NCBI RefSeq assembly: GCF_000219215.1
Contig: NC_015726.1
Location: forward strand, 3,782,001-3,846,000
Length of the DNA stretch: 64,000 bases
Direction: 5' to 3'
Source of the DNA: Cupriavidus necator N-1
GTDB lineage: Bacteria; Pseudomonadota; Gammaproteobacteria; Burkholderiales; Burkholderiaceae
Below, in pieces: positions 8,680 through 15,916 of this stretch. The position numbers were made by a program, and so were the translations under genes. Every line of letters begins with the position of its first letter. The stretch's first letter is position 1. Under the pieces are notes generated by a model that made no database searches, was not told the origin of the DNA, and saw nothing but the letters and a program-made list of their open reading frames with translations.

Positions 8680-10377
8680 ATGTGGCCTCGCTCCCGCACC
8701 TCCTCCCGGATTTCCTGGCGCACGGCCTCCCGCATCGCAACGCGGAACGTGCCCCCATCTTCCGCCACGGCTGACGCCGCGGGCGCCACCCCTGCGCCCG
8801 CGGCGACGCGCCAGGCCTCCCGCCCCGGCTCCAACATCAGCCTGCGCGCGCACCTGCTGCGCGCACTGGCCACGCCGCTGTTTGCGCTGGTGCTGACCAG
8901 CGGCTCGCTGTCGTACTGGCTGGCGGCGCACTACACCACGCAGGTATTCGACCGCGCGCTGTATGGCGTGGCCAACAACATCGCCCAGCAGATCCGCATT
9001 GCCGGCCCGCGCCTGGAGCAGGACATCCCGATGATCGCGCAGACGCTGGTCGAGGCCGAGGGCACCGACCGCATCTACTGGCGCATCCACGGCCCCGACG
9101 GGCTGATCGGCGGCATGGACACCTGGCTGGGCTACGGCACCGGCCAGACCACGCTGCACGACGCGCGCCTGTTCTATGCCTGGTTCAGCGGCCGCCAGGT
9201 GCGCGCGGTGCGGCTGCCGGTGATGCTGCCCAGCGCCGCGGTGGACGAACTTGGCACCAGCGAGGCCGGCAAAGCCGCGCGCGGGCCCATCGTGGTGGAG
9301 GTGGCGGAGCTGCTGGACCGGCGCGAGACCGCCGCCAACGAGATCCTGCTGTCGGTGTCGGTGCCGCTGATCCTGCTGCTGCTGGTCGGCAGCCTGATCC
9401 TGTCGCACGTGCTCAAGGAAGAGCTGGTGCCGCTGCAGATCCTGGCCGACAAGCTCAACCGGCAGACTGCCCGCTCGCTCGCCGCGCTGGACGAGACCCA
9501 GGTGCCGGCCGAGGTGGCGCCGCTGATCCGCGGCCTCAATGCGCTGCTGGCGCGGCTGCGCGACGCGCTCGACGCGCAGCGCAAGTTCATTGCCGATGCG
9601 GCGCACCAGCTGCGCACGCCGCTGACCGCGGTCAAGCTGCATGCCGACCGGGCCCAGGAAGCCGATTCGCTGGAAGTCGCCCGGCATGCGCTGCGCGAGG
9701 TGCAGACCGCCGCCGACCGCGCGGTGCGGCTGTCCAACCAGCTGCTGTCGCTGGCGCGCGCCGAGCCCGGGCTGTCGCTGGAGCGTCTCGGTCCGGTGGA
9801 ACACTTCGACCTGGCCGAGCTGGCCTTCGAGATCGGCGCCGAATGGGTGCCGCAGGCGCTGGCGCAACGCATCGACCTGGGCTTCGAGATCTTGCCCGGC
9901 CCCACCTTCACCGGCAGCGCGCCCGCGGTGGTGCGCGGCAACCGGCTGCTGATGCGCGAGGCCCTGTCCAACCTGATCGACAACGCGGTGAAGTACGTGC
10001 CCGCGGGCGGGCGCATCACGGTGCGCGCCGGCGGCGAGGCCATGGGTCACCGCGGCATGGCGGTGGTGATGGTGGAAGACAATGGCCCCGGCATCCCGCC
10101 GCAGCGGCGCGAGGAAGTCTTCAAGCGCTTCTTCCGCGGCGACCGCGCCCCCGAGCCGGGCGGCGGGCGGGCGGCCCACAGCGGCGGCGCCGGGCTGGGG
10201 CTGGCCATCGTCCATGAGATCGTGACGCTGCACCAGGGCACCATCCGCATCGAGGACGTGCCGCCGGTGCAGGGTGCGGCTGGCGATGCACCGGCGGCGG
10301 TCGGCGCGCCGGAACGGCGGCCGACCATGCGCTTCGTGATCCGGATCCCCTGCGAACCGCCAGGATCGGTGGCCTGA
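8680..10377 (+). CDS. Sensor histidine kinase, TctE-like (2CSK_N sensor domain)
   Basis: A 565-residue inner-membrane kinase paired with the regulator upstream. A first membrane helix lies around residues 57-80, then a periplasmic domain of about 145 residues of the TctE/2CSK_N type (DRALYGVANNIAQQI and DRIYWRIHGPDG), then a second helix rich in leucine near 225-248 and a HAMP linker. The HisKA phosphoacceptor is H309 in AAHQLRTPL. ATPase boxes follow: N box NLIDNAVKY, G1 VEDNGPGIPP and G2 GAGLGLAIVHEI. The first 50 residues are low-complexity Ser/Ala/Pro; a GTG at 8749 is an alternative start. A second, similar kinase lies at the right end of the window. Confidence 0.9.
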   Translation: MWPRSRTSSRISWRTASRIATRNVPPSSATADAAGATPAPAATRQASRPGSNISLRAHLLRALATPLFALVLTSGSLSYWLAAHYTTQVFDRALYGVANNIAQQIRIAGPRLEQDIPMIAQTLVEAEGTDRIYWRIHGPDGLIGGMDTWLGYGTGQTTLHDARLFYAWFSGRQVRAVRLPVMLPSAAVDELGTSEAGKAARGPIVVEVAELLDRRETAANEILLSVSVPLILLLLVGSLILSHVLKEELVPLQILADKLNRQTARSLAALDETQVPAEVAPLIRGLNALLARLRDALDAQRKFIADAAHQLRTPLTAVKLHADRAQEADSLEVARHALREVQTAADRAVRLSNQLLSLARAEPGLSLERLGPVEHFDLAELAFEIGAEWVPQALAQRIDLGFEILPGPTFTGSAPAVVRGNRLLMREALSNLIDNAVKYVPAGGRITVRAGGEAMGHRGMAVVMVEDNGPGIPPQRREEVFKRFFRGDRAPEPGGGRAAHSGGAGLGLAIVHEIVTLHQGTIRIEDVPPVQGAAGDAPAAVGAPERRPTMRFVIRIPCEPPGSVA

Positions 10378-10420
10378 ACCCGCTGCTGCGCTGGCGGCGG
10401 CGCGGGTCGAGACGCGCGCT

Positions 10421-10936
10421 TTACTTGTCCTTCTTCTTCTTTTCCTTCGGCGCCAGCATGGTGCCGCGGCATTGCGGGCTGCCGCAGCGGCACTCGAACT
10501 CTTTCTTCAGCTTGGCCGTATAGCGCGCGTCAATGACCAGGCCGTAGTCATAGAACAGTTCCTCGCCCTGGGCGATATCGCGCAGCGCGTGGATAAACAC
10601 GCGGCCCTTCTTCTCGCGCGCCTCGCAGTTGGGTTCGCAGGCATGGTTGATCCAGCGCGCGCGGTTGCCGCCGTACTTGGCGTCGATCACGCTGCCGTCG
10701 TCCAGGCTGAAGTAGAAAGTGTGGTTGGGATCGCTGGGATCGTGCGGATGACGCTCCAGCGCCGTCTTCCACGAAATGTGCTCGCCCTTGTACTCGATCA
10801 CGCGTTCGCCTTCGGCAATCGGGCCGATCGCATAGACGCCCTTGCCGTGCACGCCTGACTGGCGCACCTCGATCCGGTCGCTCGCCGTCTTCTTCCTGCC
10901 CTCGCCTGCTGCCTTGCGCTTTGCCTTGTCCGCCAT
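10421..10936 (-). CDS. SET domain-containing protein (predicted protein-lysine methyltransferase)
   Basis: A 171-residue protein that is almost entirely one SET domain. The start is the GKGVYA segment near residues 30-35. NHACEPN and GEELFYDYG are the SAM-binding and pseudoknot motifs. A cysteine-rich post-SET tail CRCGSPQCRG matches eukaryotic-type histone methyltransferases, followed by a lysine-rich C-terminus. A basic leader (MADKAKRKAAGEGRKK) precedes the domain. Start ATG 10936 has GGAAAGG just upstream; the frame stays open to 11293 but that extension has no recognisable content. SET proteins of this size occur in several Burkholderiales; their substrates are mostly unknown. Its nearest neighbour across the motif cluster is HU, a small lysine-rich histone-like protein and therefore a candidate substrate (inference). 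Confidence 0.9.
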   Translation of the reverse strand: MADKAKRKAAGEGRKKTASDRIEVRQSGVHGKGVYAIGPIAEGERVIEYKGEHISWKTALERHPHDPSDPNHTFYFSLDDGSVIDAKYGGNRARWINHACEPNCEAREKKGRVFIHALRDIAQGEELFYDYGLVIDARYTAKLKKEFECRCGSPQCRGTMLAPKEKKKKDK

Positions 10937-11031
10937 TTGCCTTTCCGTGCTCGTCGCCTGTTGTGCCTGAGTGGCCCGCTGTGCCGGCCGTTCCGGCGCG
11001 ATCGGGGATGATACCGGTGCAACCGTGACAC

Positions 11032-11618
11032 GTATACGTAACGTCCTTTTTCCGGCGCCCTCACCGTATACGCCTTTGGGTGCAGCCGACAGGTATACGG
11101 CACCCCGTTTACACCCCAGCCGCGACGCGCGTTTACCTGCGCGTATGTGGATAACCCCGCCCGGAACTGTGGACAAGCACGCGGATTGGATGTGGGCTGC
11201 CTGGGGCTGGCATGGGGATGCCTCAGGCATAAGTCGGAGGGGGTTCGGCACCGGCCTCGCCCATCGGGCTGAGTCATCCACCTCGGCCAACATTGGATAC
11301 GACCACTTCTCGTTTACGTAAACCTTTGAAGCGAAAGACGTTTACACGGTTTTCCACAGCGGGGGCGGGTGTTTACCTACTACTACTATTTGTATACATG
11401 AAAGAAAAAGGTAAACCGAAAGAACGAGCCAGGCACGTCAGCGAAAGAAGGAAGGCCCCGAAAGGTTTCATCCGAATGGCCGGGGCCGTAAACGTCGCGA
11501 TAGCGAGAGACTTGGTGGTTTTGGGTTTGATCGGGGGCGTATACCTCGGGCGTATACGCCCAATCACACCAGCTTGCGCGTATACGCTGGCGACAGGATC
11601 TGGGGCCGGGCCGTAAAC
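11032..11618. repeat. Cluster of 16 GTATAC / GTTTAC / GTAAAC hexamers
   Basis: Hexamers of the form GTWWAC start at 11032, 11066, 11093, 11107, 11131, 11312, 11318, 11340, 11371, 11392, 11411, 11488, 11539, 11552, 11580 and 11613. Seven are the palindrome GTATAC, five are GTTTAC and four are its complement GTAAAC. Most are flanked by C on the left and G or C on the right. The pair at 11312/11318 forms the perfect 12-bp palindrome GTTTACGTAAAC. At about 66% GC such hexamers should occur roughly 0.16 times in 587 bp, so the enrichment is about 100-fold (my estimate). The sites fall in two subclusters, 11032-11136 and 11312-11618, separated by a 175-bp gap holding the DnaA boxes. The pattern looks like an array of protein-binding sites. 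Confidence 0.8.
11146..11154 (-). promoter_or_regulatory. Consensus DnaA box
   Basis: TGTGGATAA on the plus strand is TTATCCACA on the minus strand, the exact DnaA-box consensus. A one-mismatch box in the same orientation follows at 11168-11176 (22 bp start to start), and TTTTCCACA lies at 11350-11358. All sit inside the GTWWAC cluster region upstream of HU. Confidence 0.5.
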
Positions 11619-12114
11619 GATCCCCAAGGCGCCATGCATGCGCCGAATAGCCGCGCCGTTCGCCGCCAGGCCCATGATCCGAAAACATGCAACATAGTGC
11701 AGTTCGTGCATCCGAGGCTCCCAGAGCGCCTGCAAGCGCTTCTGGCCGACGCTGGCTCTCCAGCCCTGTCCAATACGCCTGAGCGTGCGCAGAGGGCTTC
11801 TGAGGCCCTCTGGCGACGGATGGGCAAGGGCACATGCCCTCAATCGCGTTGCACGAACCCCGGTGCCCTGCGCTGTCACCTTAGGGCGCTTTCGTCACCT
11901 TCCGCCACTTGCCATGGCTGCACCCGGCTGCGTCGATTTGCCGCGAAGCCCAGCCTGGCGCGGCCTCGCGGAAACTGCCAGGTAACAATCTGTTCCCGGT
12001 GCGCCTTGCCCGACACGGTATCATGTGGCCCGCGGCGTCTTTGCCGAAGCGGTGCCAGCCAGGCCGCCCGGCATGCGGACGCCTGTGTTTTATCAACTCG
12101 ATACGGAGTGAAGC

Positions 12115-12393
12115 ATGACGAAAACCGAACTGATCGACGCTATCGCAGCCGGGGTGGACGGTCTGACCAAGGCCAAGGCAGAACAGGCACTGAACGTGAC
12201 CCTGTCGGCCATCATGGACGCAGTGGCCAAGGGCGACACGCTGAGCCTCATCGGCTTTGGCACGTTCAGCAAGGGCGAGCGTGGCGAGCGCATGGCGCGC
12301 AACCCGCGTACCGGCGAAGAAATCAAGGTCGAAGCAGCCAAGACCGTGAAGTTCAAGGCTGGCCAGAAGTTCAAGGACGCTGTCAACCAGTGA
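12115..12393 (+). CDS. hupB: DNA-binding protein HU
   Basis: A 92-residue histone-like nucleoid protein that binds and bends DNA as a dimer. It matches HU/IHF along its full length: MTKTELIDAIA at the start, the conserved GFGTFSKGER hairpin, then the DNA-gripping arm with RNPRTGEEIKV and the C-terminal KFKAGQKFKDAV. Length is typical for the HU beta family. The start follows GGAG six bases upstream. It is transcribed away from the SET gene and preceded by a long motif-rich spacer. No clear terminator follows. Confidence 0.96.
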   Translation: MTKTELIDAIAAGVDGLTKAKAEQALNVTLSAIMDAVAKGDTLSLIGFGTFSKGERGERMARNPRTGEEIKVEAAKTVKFKAGQKFKDAVNQ

Positions 12394-12485
12394 GCCTGAC
12401 GGGCTGCACTGCAGGGCCCGAATTGTCAGACCCCGCCATGCCGCCGCCCGGTGCCCGAGGGCGCAGGCGAGCGCCAGGCGGGGGA

Positions 12486-12497
12486 CGTTATCCACAG
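12486..12497 (+). promoter_or_regulatory. Consensus DnaA box (CGTTATCCACAG)
   Basis: The nine bases at 12488-12496 are the exact DnaA-box consensus TTATCCACA. The whole 12-mer equals the consensus of the tandem units at 12657-12716 and 47885-47955. Confidence 0.5.
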
Positions 12498-12656
12498 CGG
12501 TAAGCTGATCTTCTGCAGTATCCGCCGCATCGCTGAATCCGCCTTCGGGGCGATCGCGCGCGAAGTCTTCCAACAGGCGCCCAGCCGTGGCCTTGACAGG
12601 CCGGACCGGGTGCCGTGCCACATGGGGCCTCCATGCTCGCCCGTCCGCCGCGCCGC

Positions 12657-12716
12657 AGATCTCCACAGCGTTATGCACAGCGCTTTCCACAGCCGGTTCC
12701 ACAGCTTTCTCCACAG
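12657..12716. repeat. Tandem array: five 12-bp DnaA-box-like units
   Basis: Five consecutive units of exactly 12 bp begin at 12657, 12669, 12681, 12693 and 12705. Every unit ends in CACAG; four end in CCACAG. The second unit, CGTTATGCACAG, contains TTATGCACA, which fits the relaxed DnaA consensus TTATNCACA. The array ends 12 bp before the start codon of the DUF2272 lipoprotein. The helical period is slightly longer than a DNA turn. Function unknown; DnaA binding, or control of the downstream gene, are candidates. Confidence 0.8.
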
Positions 12717-12728
12717 GCTGCGGGCACC

Positions 12729-13652
12729 ATGCGCGCGGCTTGCGTTGCCGTGGCGCTGGCATTGCTGACTGCCTGCACCACCGTCAGCGAGCCGGTGCGG
12801 CCGCAGGCGCGCGCCCTGCCCGACACCGAAAGGCCGGAGACGCGCCCGGGCGCCACGCCGCGTGAACGCATCGTCGAAATCGCCACGCAGGAATGGGCCC
12901 GCTGGGGCGGGCAGGTGGTGCGGCTGGGCCGGGACGACACGTCCTGCGTCACCTACAGCCCGGTGCCCGCACCGGAGCTGCCTGCGCCACTGCCAGGGAT
13001 CCTGGAGGCCCAGCCAGCGTCCCCCGCAGAGGCAGCCGGGGCACCCGCTGCCGCCACCACCGACACCGAATCCAAAACCAACGGCAATCCGCCACCCGCC
13101 GCCAGCTGCCTGTCCTTTCCGGACGGCACCGGCATGGAAGCCACGCCCCTGGGCTGCTCGCTGGCGCGCCGCTACTGGGGCATCGTCGGTGAAGCGCCCA
13201 GTTGCCGGCAGGTGACGCGGGGGTCCTGGGCCTGGTCGGCGGTGTTTATCTCATGGGTGCTGCGCAAGGCGGGGCTGGACGAGCGCCAGTTCCTGACCGG
13301 GCAGTCGCACTCGATGTACGTGGTCGATGCCCGCGACGGCATCCTGCCCAGGCCGGCCTTCCATATCGAGCCCGTCCCCGCCATGCCCCGGCCCGGCGAC
13401 ATCATCTGCGCCGGGCGCGGGCGTGACCGCTATCTCGAGGACATCGCCGAAATAGGCTTCGGCACCACGCCCATGCACTGCGACATCGTGGTCGGCGTGG
13501 ATCCGGCCACGCGCGTGGTGCGTGCCATCGGCGGCAATGTCCAGCAGTCGGTGTCGATGGAGGAGATCGAGCTGGGCGATTCGGGCCGGCTCGACGGCGT
13601 CACCAATTCGCATATGCCGTGGCTGCTGGTGATGCGCAACGACCTGCAATAG
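12729..13652 (+). CDS. DUF2272 domain-containing lipoprotein
   Basis: A 307-residue exported protein. The first 16 residues are a compact lipoprotein signal with lipobox LTAC, so C16 should be lipidated. A Pro/Ala-rich linker follows (about residues 80-115). The C-terminal domain contains SWAWSAVFISWVLRKAG, then HSMYVVDAR, RPGDIICAGRG and a late CDIVVGVD, the pattern of the DUF2272 family. The WSAxFISW motif followed by a late CDIV pair reminds me of CHAP/NlpC-type cell-wall hydrolases, but a catalytic Cys is not obvious at that place, so enzymatic activity is uncertain. Start ATG 12729 is chosen for the signal peptide. The 12-bp repeat array lies immediately upstream. Confidence 0.85.
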   Translation: MRAACVAVALALLTACTTVSEPVRPQARALPDTERPETRPGATPRERIVEIATQEWARWGGQVVRLGRDDTSCVTYSPVPAPELPAPLPGILEAQPASPAEAAGAPAAATTDTESKTNGNPPPAASCLSFPDGTGMEATPLGCSLARRYWGIVGEAPSCRQVTRGSWAWSAVFISWVLRKAGLDERQFLTGQSHSMYVVDARDGILPRPAFHIEPVPAMPRPGDIICAGRGRDRYLEDIAEIGFGTTPMHCDIVVGVDPATRVVRAIGGNVQQSVSMEEIELGDSGRLDGVTNSHMPWLLVMRNDLQ

Positions 13653-13661
13653 CTGGTTTAT

Positions 13662-13684
13662 TGATGCCATTTATTAAGGCATCA
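13662..13684. terminator. Stem-loop between convergent genes (first)
   Basis: Perfect 7-bp arms TGATGCC (13662-13668) and GGCATCA (13678-13684) flank a 9-nt A/T loop, just after the DUF2272 stop. The T-run is poor, so this is a weak terminator candidate. Confidence 0.4.
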
Positions 13685-13700
13685 CGATTTCATGTGGTCT

Positions 13701-13720
13701 GATTATTCGCCGGAATAATC
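13701..13720. terminator. Stem-loop between convergent genes (second)
   Basis: Perfect 8-bp arms GATTATTC (13701-13708) and GAATAATC (13713-13720) with tetraloop GCCG, seven bases beyond the dinB stop codon. AT-rich and symmetric; it could end transcription of dinB or serve as a binding site. Confidence 0.4.
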
Positions 13721-13726
13721 CTGCGC

Positions 13727-14806
13727 TCAGTCGAACAGTTCCAACTGCGACGTATCCCGGTCGCTGGTCCCTACCCCCACCCCCAGCAGCCGCACCGGCA
13801 AGCCCCGGCGCGCATGGCCCTCGGCCAGCAGGCGCGCGTAGACGGCGCGGTCCGGCGCGTGGCCGCGGCATTCCACCGTGGTCTGGCGGAAGTCAGAGAA
13901 GCGCAGCTTCACGGTCAGCTTGTCGATGGTGTCATGTGCCTGAGCCCGGTCAATGCGGGCTTCGAGCATGGCGACGAGCGGTTCCAGCTCGGCCATGCAG
14001 GCCTGCAGGTCGGGCAGGTCGTCGGCATAGGTCTCTTCCACGCTGATCGACTTGCGCTCGCGCTCGGGCGTGACCTCGCGCTCGTCGACGCCGCGGCACA
14101 GCTTGTAGAGCCGCGCCCCGAAGACACCGAACTCGCGGTGCAGCCGGTCCGGCGACCACGGCCGCAGGTCGCCGCAGGTCTCGGCACCCAGGCGCCGCAG
14201 CTTGGCCGCGGTGACCTTGCCCACGCCGTGGATGCGCTCCACCGGCAGCGCGGCGACAAAGCCATCGACCGCCGCCGGCTTGACCACGAACAACCCGTCG
14301 GGCTTGTTCCAGTCGCTGGCGATCTTGGCCACGAACTTGCTCGGCCCCACCCCGGCCGATACCGTCACGCCCACTTCATCGCGCACACGCTGGCGGATTT
14401 CCTCGGCGATGCGGGTGGCGCTGCCGGCGTGGCGGGTGCACAGGCTCACGTCCAGGTAGGCCTCGTCCAGCGACAGCGGTTCGACCAGCGCGGTGTATTC
14501 GCGATAGATCGCGAAGATCTGGCGCGAGACCTCGCGGTACTTGTCCATTGCCGGGCGCACGATCAGCAGGTCCGGGCAACGCTTGAGCGCCTGTGCCGAT
14601 GGCATCGCCGAACGCACGCCAAAGGCGCGCGCTTCATAGTTGCAGGTGGCAATCACCCCGCGCCGGTCGGGCGAGCCGCCCACGGCCATCGGGCGGCCGC
14701 GCAGCGACGGCTCGTCGCGCATCTCGACCGAGGCATAGAAACAGTCGCAGTCGCAATGAATGATCTTGCGCTGGACCGCGGGCGTGGCATCAGGCGGGGC
14801 AGACAT
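13727..14806 (-). CDS. dinB: DNA polymerase IV (Y-family, DinB)
   Basis: A 359-residue translesion polymerase that extends mismatched or damaged primer ends. Y-family motifs are visible: HCDCDCFYASVEM with the first catalytic Asp residues, SLDEAYLDV with the Asp-Glu pair, the helix-hairpin-helix segment RIHGVGKVTAAKL, and a little-finger domain. The extreme C-terminus QLELFD is a canonical beta-clamp-binding motif. Length is normal (350-360). No LexA-type operator is obvious upstream of 14806. rarD follows on the same strand, beginning 53 bp upstream of this gene. Confidence 0.96.
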   Translation of the reverse strand: MSAPPDATPAVQRKIIHCDCDCFYASVEMRDEPSLRGRPMAVGGSPDRRGVIATCNYEARAFGVRSAMPSAQALKRCPDLLIVRPAMDKYREVSRQIFAIYREYTALVEPLSLDEAYLDVSLCTRHAGSATRIAEEIRQRVRDEVGVTVSAGVGPSKFVAKIASDWNKPDGLFVVKPAAVDGFVAALPVERIHGVGKVTAAKLRRLGAETCGDLRPWSPDRLHREFGVFGARLYKLCRGVDEREVTPERERKSISVEETYADDLPDLQACMAELEPLVAMLEARIDRAQAHDTIDKLTVKLRFSDFRQTTVECRGHAPDRAVYARLLAEGHARRGLPVRLLGVGVGTSDRDTSQLELFD

Positions 14807-14859
14807 GGTGGCCAGGCACCGTATCGGTTATCCGTGCGATGAATGAAATCGTTTGATTT

Positions 14860-15765
14860 TCAGTTGGCTTCATTGATGGATTGGATGGCTGCGGGCTTCT
14901 GCCGCGTATTCATCCATAGCCCCTCGGCCGCATACAAGGCCAGCGACAGCCAGATCAGTGCGTAGCCGACCTGCTTCTGCACCGGGAACGGTTCGTTCCA
15001 CAGCCATACGCCCAGCAGCAGCTGCAGCGTCGGCCCGGTGTACTGCAGCAGGCCCAGCAGTGACAGCGGAATGCGCCGCGCGCCGGCGGCAAAGAACAGC
15101 AGCGGCACCGCCGTCACCGGCCCGGCCAGCAGCAGCAGCCACTGCGTACCCGGCGCTGCGTGGGTGAAGCTGTCCTGGCCGGTGGCGAACAGCCAGGCCA
15201 GCGCCGCCGCGGCCAGCGGGAACAGCAAAAGCGTCTCCAGCGACAGCCCTTCCAGCGCACCCAGCGCACCGGTCTTGCGCAGCAGGCCATAGCCGCCGAA
15301 GCTGGCCGCCAGCCCCAGGGCGATCCACGGCAACTGGCCTGCCGCCACCGTCAGCCAGGCCACCCCGGCCGCGGCGACCGCGATCGCCAGCCATTGCACC
15401 AGGCGCAGCCGCTCGTGCAGGAACACCACGCCCAGCAGCACGCTGAACAGCGGGTTGATGAAGTAACCCAGGCTGGCATCGACCACGCGGTTAGCCGACA
15501 CCGCCCAGATATAGAGGAACCAGTTGGCGCACAGCAGCGCCGCGCTGGCGGTGAACGAGAGCAGCAGGCGCCGGTCCTTGAGCACCCGGCCGAGCCACGC
15601 CCACTGGTGCCGCCACGTCAGGATCAGGCCCAGGAATACCAGCGACCACACCATCCGGTGCAGCAGGATCTCCAGCGGCGCAATACCGGGCAGCGATTTG
15701 ATATAGAGCGGGAGCAGCCCCCAGATGACGTAGGCCAGGAGGGCGTAGAGAATGCCGAGTTGCAT
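14860..15765 (-). CDS. rarD: RarD, EamA-family permease
   Basis: A 301-residue inner-membrane protein with about ten predicted helices. The start (QLGILYALLAYVIWGLLPL) and the motifs EILLHRMVWS and GYFINPLFSVLLG identify the RarD branch of the EamA drug/metabolite family (chloramphenicol-sensitive protein RarD). Substrate is not established for this branch. It lies upstream of dinB on the same strand, but a 53-bp gap and unrelated function argue against a functional unit. Confidence 0.93.
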   Translation of the reverse strand: MQLGILYALLAYVIWGLLPLYIKSLPGIAPLEILLHRMVWSLVFLGLILTWRHQWAWLGRVLKDRRLLLSFTASAALLCANWFLYIWAVSANRVVDASLGYFINPLFSVLLGVVFLHERLRLVQWLAIAVAAAGVAWLTVAAGQLPWIALGLAASFGGYGLLRKTGALGALEGLSLETLLLFPLAAAALAWLFATGQDSFTHAAPGTQWLLLLAGPVTAVPLLFFAAGARRIPLSLLGLLQYTGPTLQLLLGVWLWNEPFPVQKQVGYALIWLSLALYAAEGLWMNTRQKPAAIQSINEAN

Positions 15766-15849
15766 AGGGATTTCCGGTAGATGCCGGCGATTCTACCGGC
15801 GCCGCGCGATCCCCGCCCGGCGGGCGCCCGCGTGCCGTGGCTAACAAAA

Positions 15850-15879
15850 AACCCCATGCTCCCGAGGGAGCATGGGGTT
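15850..15879 (-). terminator. Rho-independent terminator of the TRAP binding-protein gene
   Basis: Perfect 14-bp arms AACCCCATGCTCCC (15850-15863) and GGGAGCATGGGGTT (15866-15879) with a 2-nt spacer. On the minus strand it is followed by a T-run. Located 37 bp after the stop of the minus-strand gene at 15917. Confidence 0.9.
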
Positions 15880-15916
15880 TGCGGCAGGCCGCGGACGGCC
15901 CGGGGCCGTGTGCCGC

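Larger units (their letters stand above)
10937..12114. other. 1.18-kb non-coding region between SET and HU genes
   Basis: No convincing gene is visible. The segment holds the GTATAC/GTTTAC hexamer cluster (11032-11618), a perfect DnaA box (11146-11154), two one-mismatch boxes (11168-11176 and 11350-11358) and a CTACTACTACTATTT run at 11377-11391. The stretch 11300-11420 is clearly richer in A+T than its surroundings. The rest (11620-12100) shows no obvious structure; the last 100 bp must contain the hupB promoter. Confidence 0.7.
12394..12728. other. 335-bp non-coding region with DnaA-like boxes
   Basis: Between hupB and the DUF2272 lipoprotein. It holds a perfect 12-mer CGTTATCCACAG at 12486-12497 (containing a consensus DnaA box at 12488-12496) and the five-unit 12-bp array at 12657-12716. 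The frame of the downstream gene stays open back to 12615, but that extension simply translates the array into Pro/Gln repeats and precedes an excellent lipoprotein signal, so I treat it as non-coding. Confidence 0.65.

Noticed and set aside
8641..10233. Long antisense frame over the first TctE-like kinase
   Set aside because: Same antisense effect; the plus-strand kinase has all catalytic boxes.
11293..11616. A 107-codon plus-strand frame inside the hexamer cluster
   Set aside because: TTG start without a ribosome-binding site, no recognisable domain, and its apparent sequence follows from the repeated hexamers. A small real gene here is not excluded, but I cannot support one.
11032..11618. 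The hexamer cluster as a chromosomal parS centromere
   Set aside because: The usual chromosomal parS (TGTTTCACGTGAAACA type) is longer and different; no parAB genes are near. A centromere-like role for another protein remains open.
11373..11879. Overlapping minus-strand frames upstream of hupB (up to 168 codons)
   Set aside because: Several frames open at once, Cys/Arg/Pro-rich composition, no start signals or motifs.
12657..12716. The 12-bp array as a plasmid-type replication origin
   Set aside because: No rep initiator gene is nearby and the context is core chromosome.
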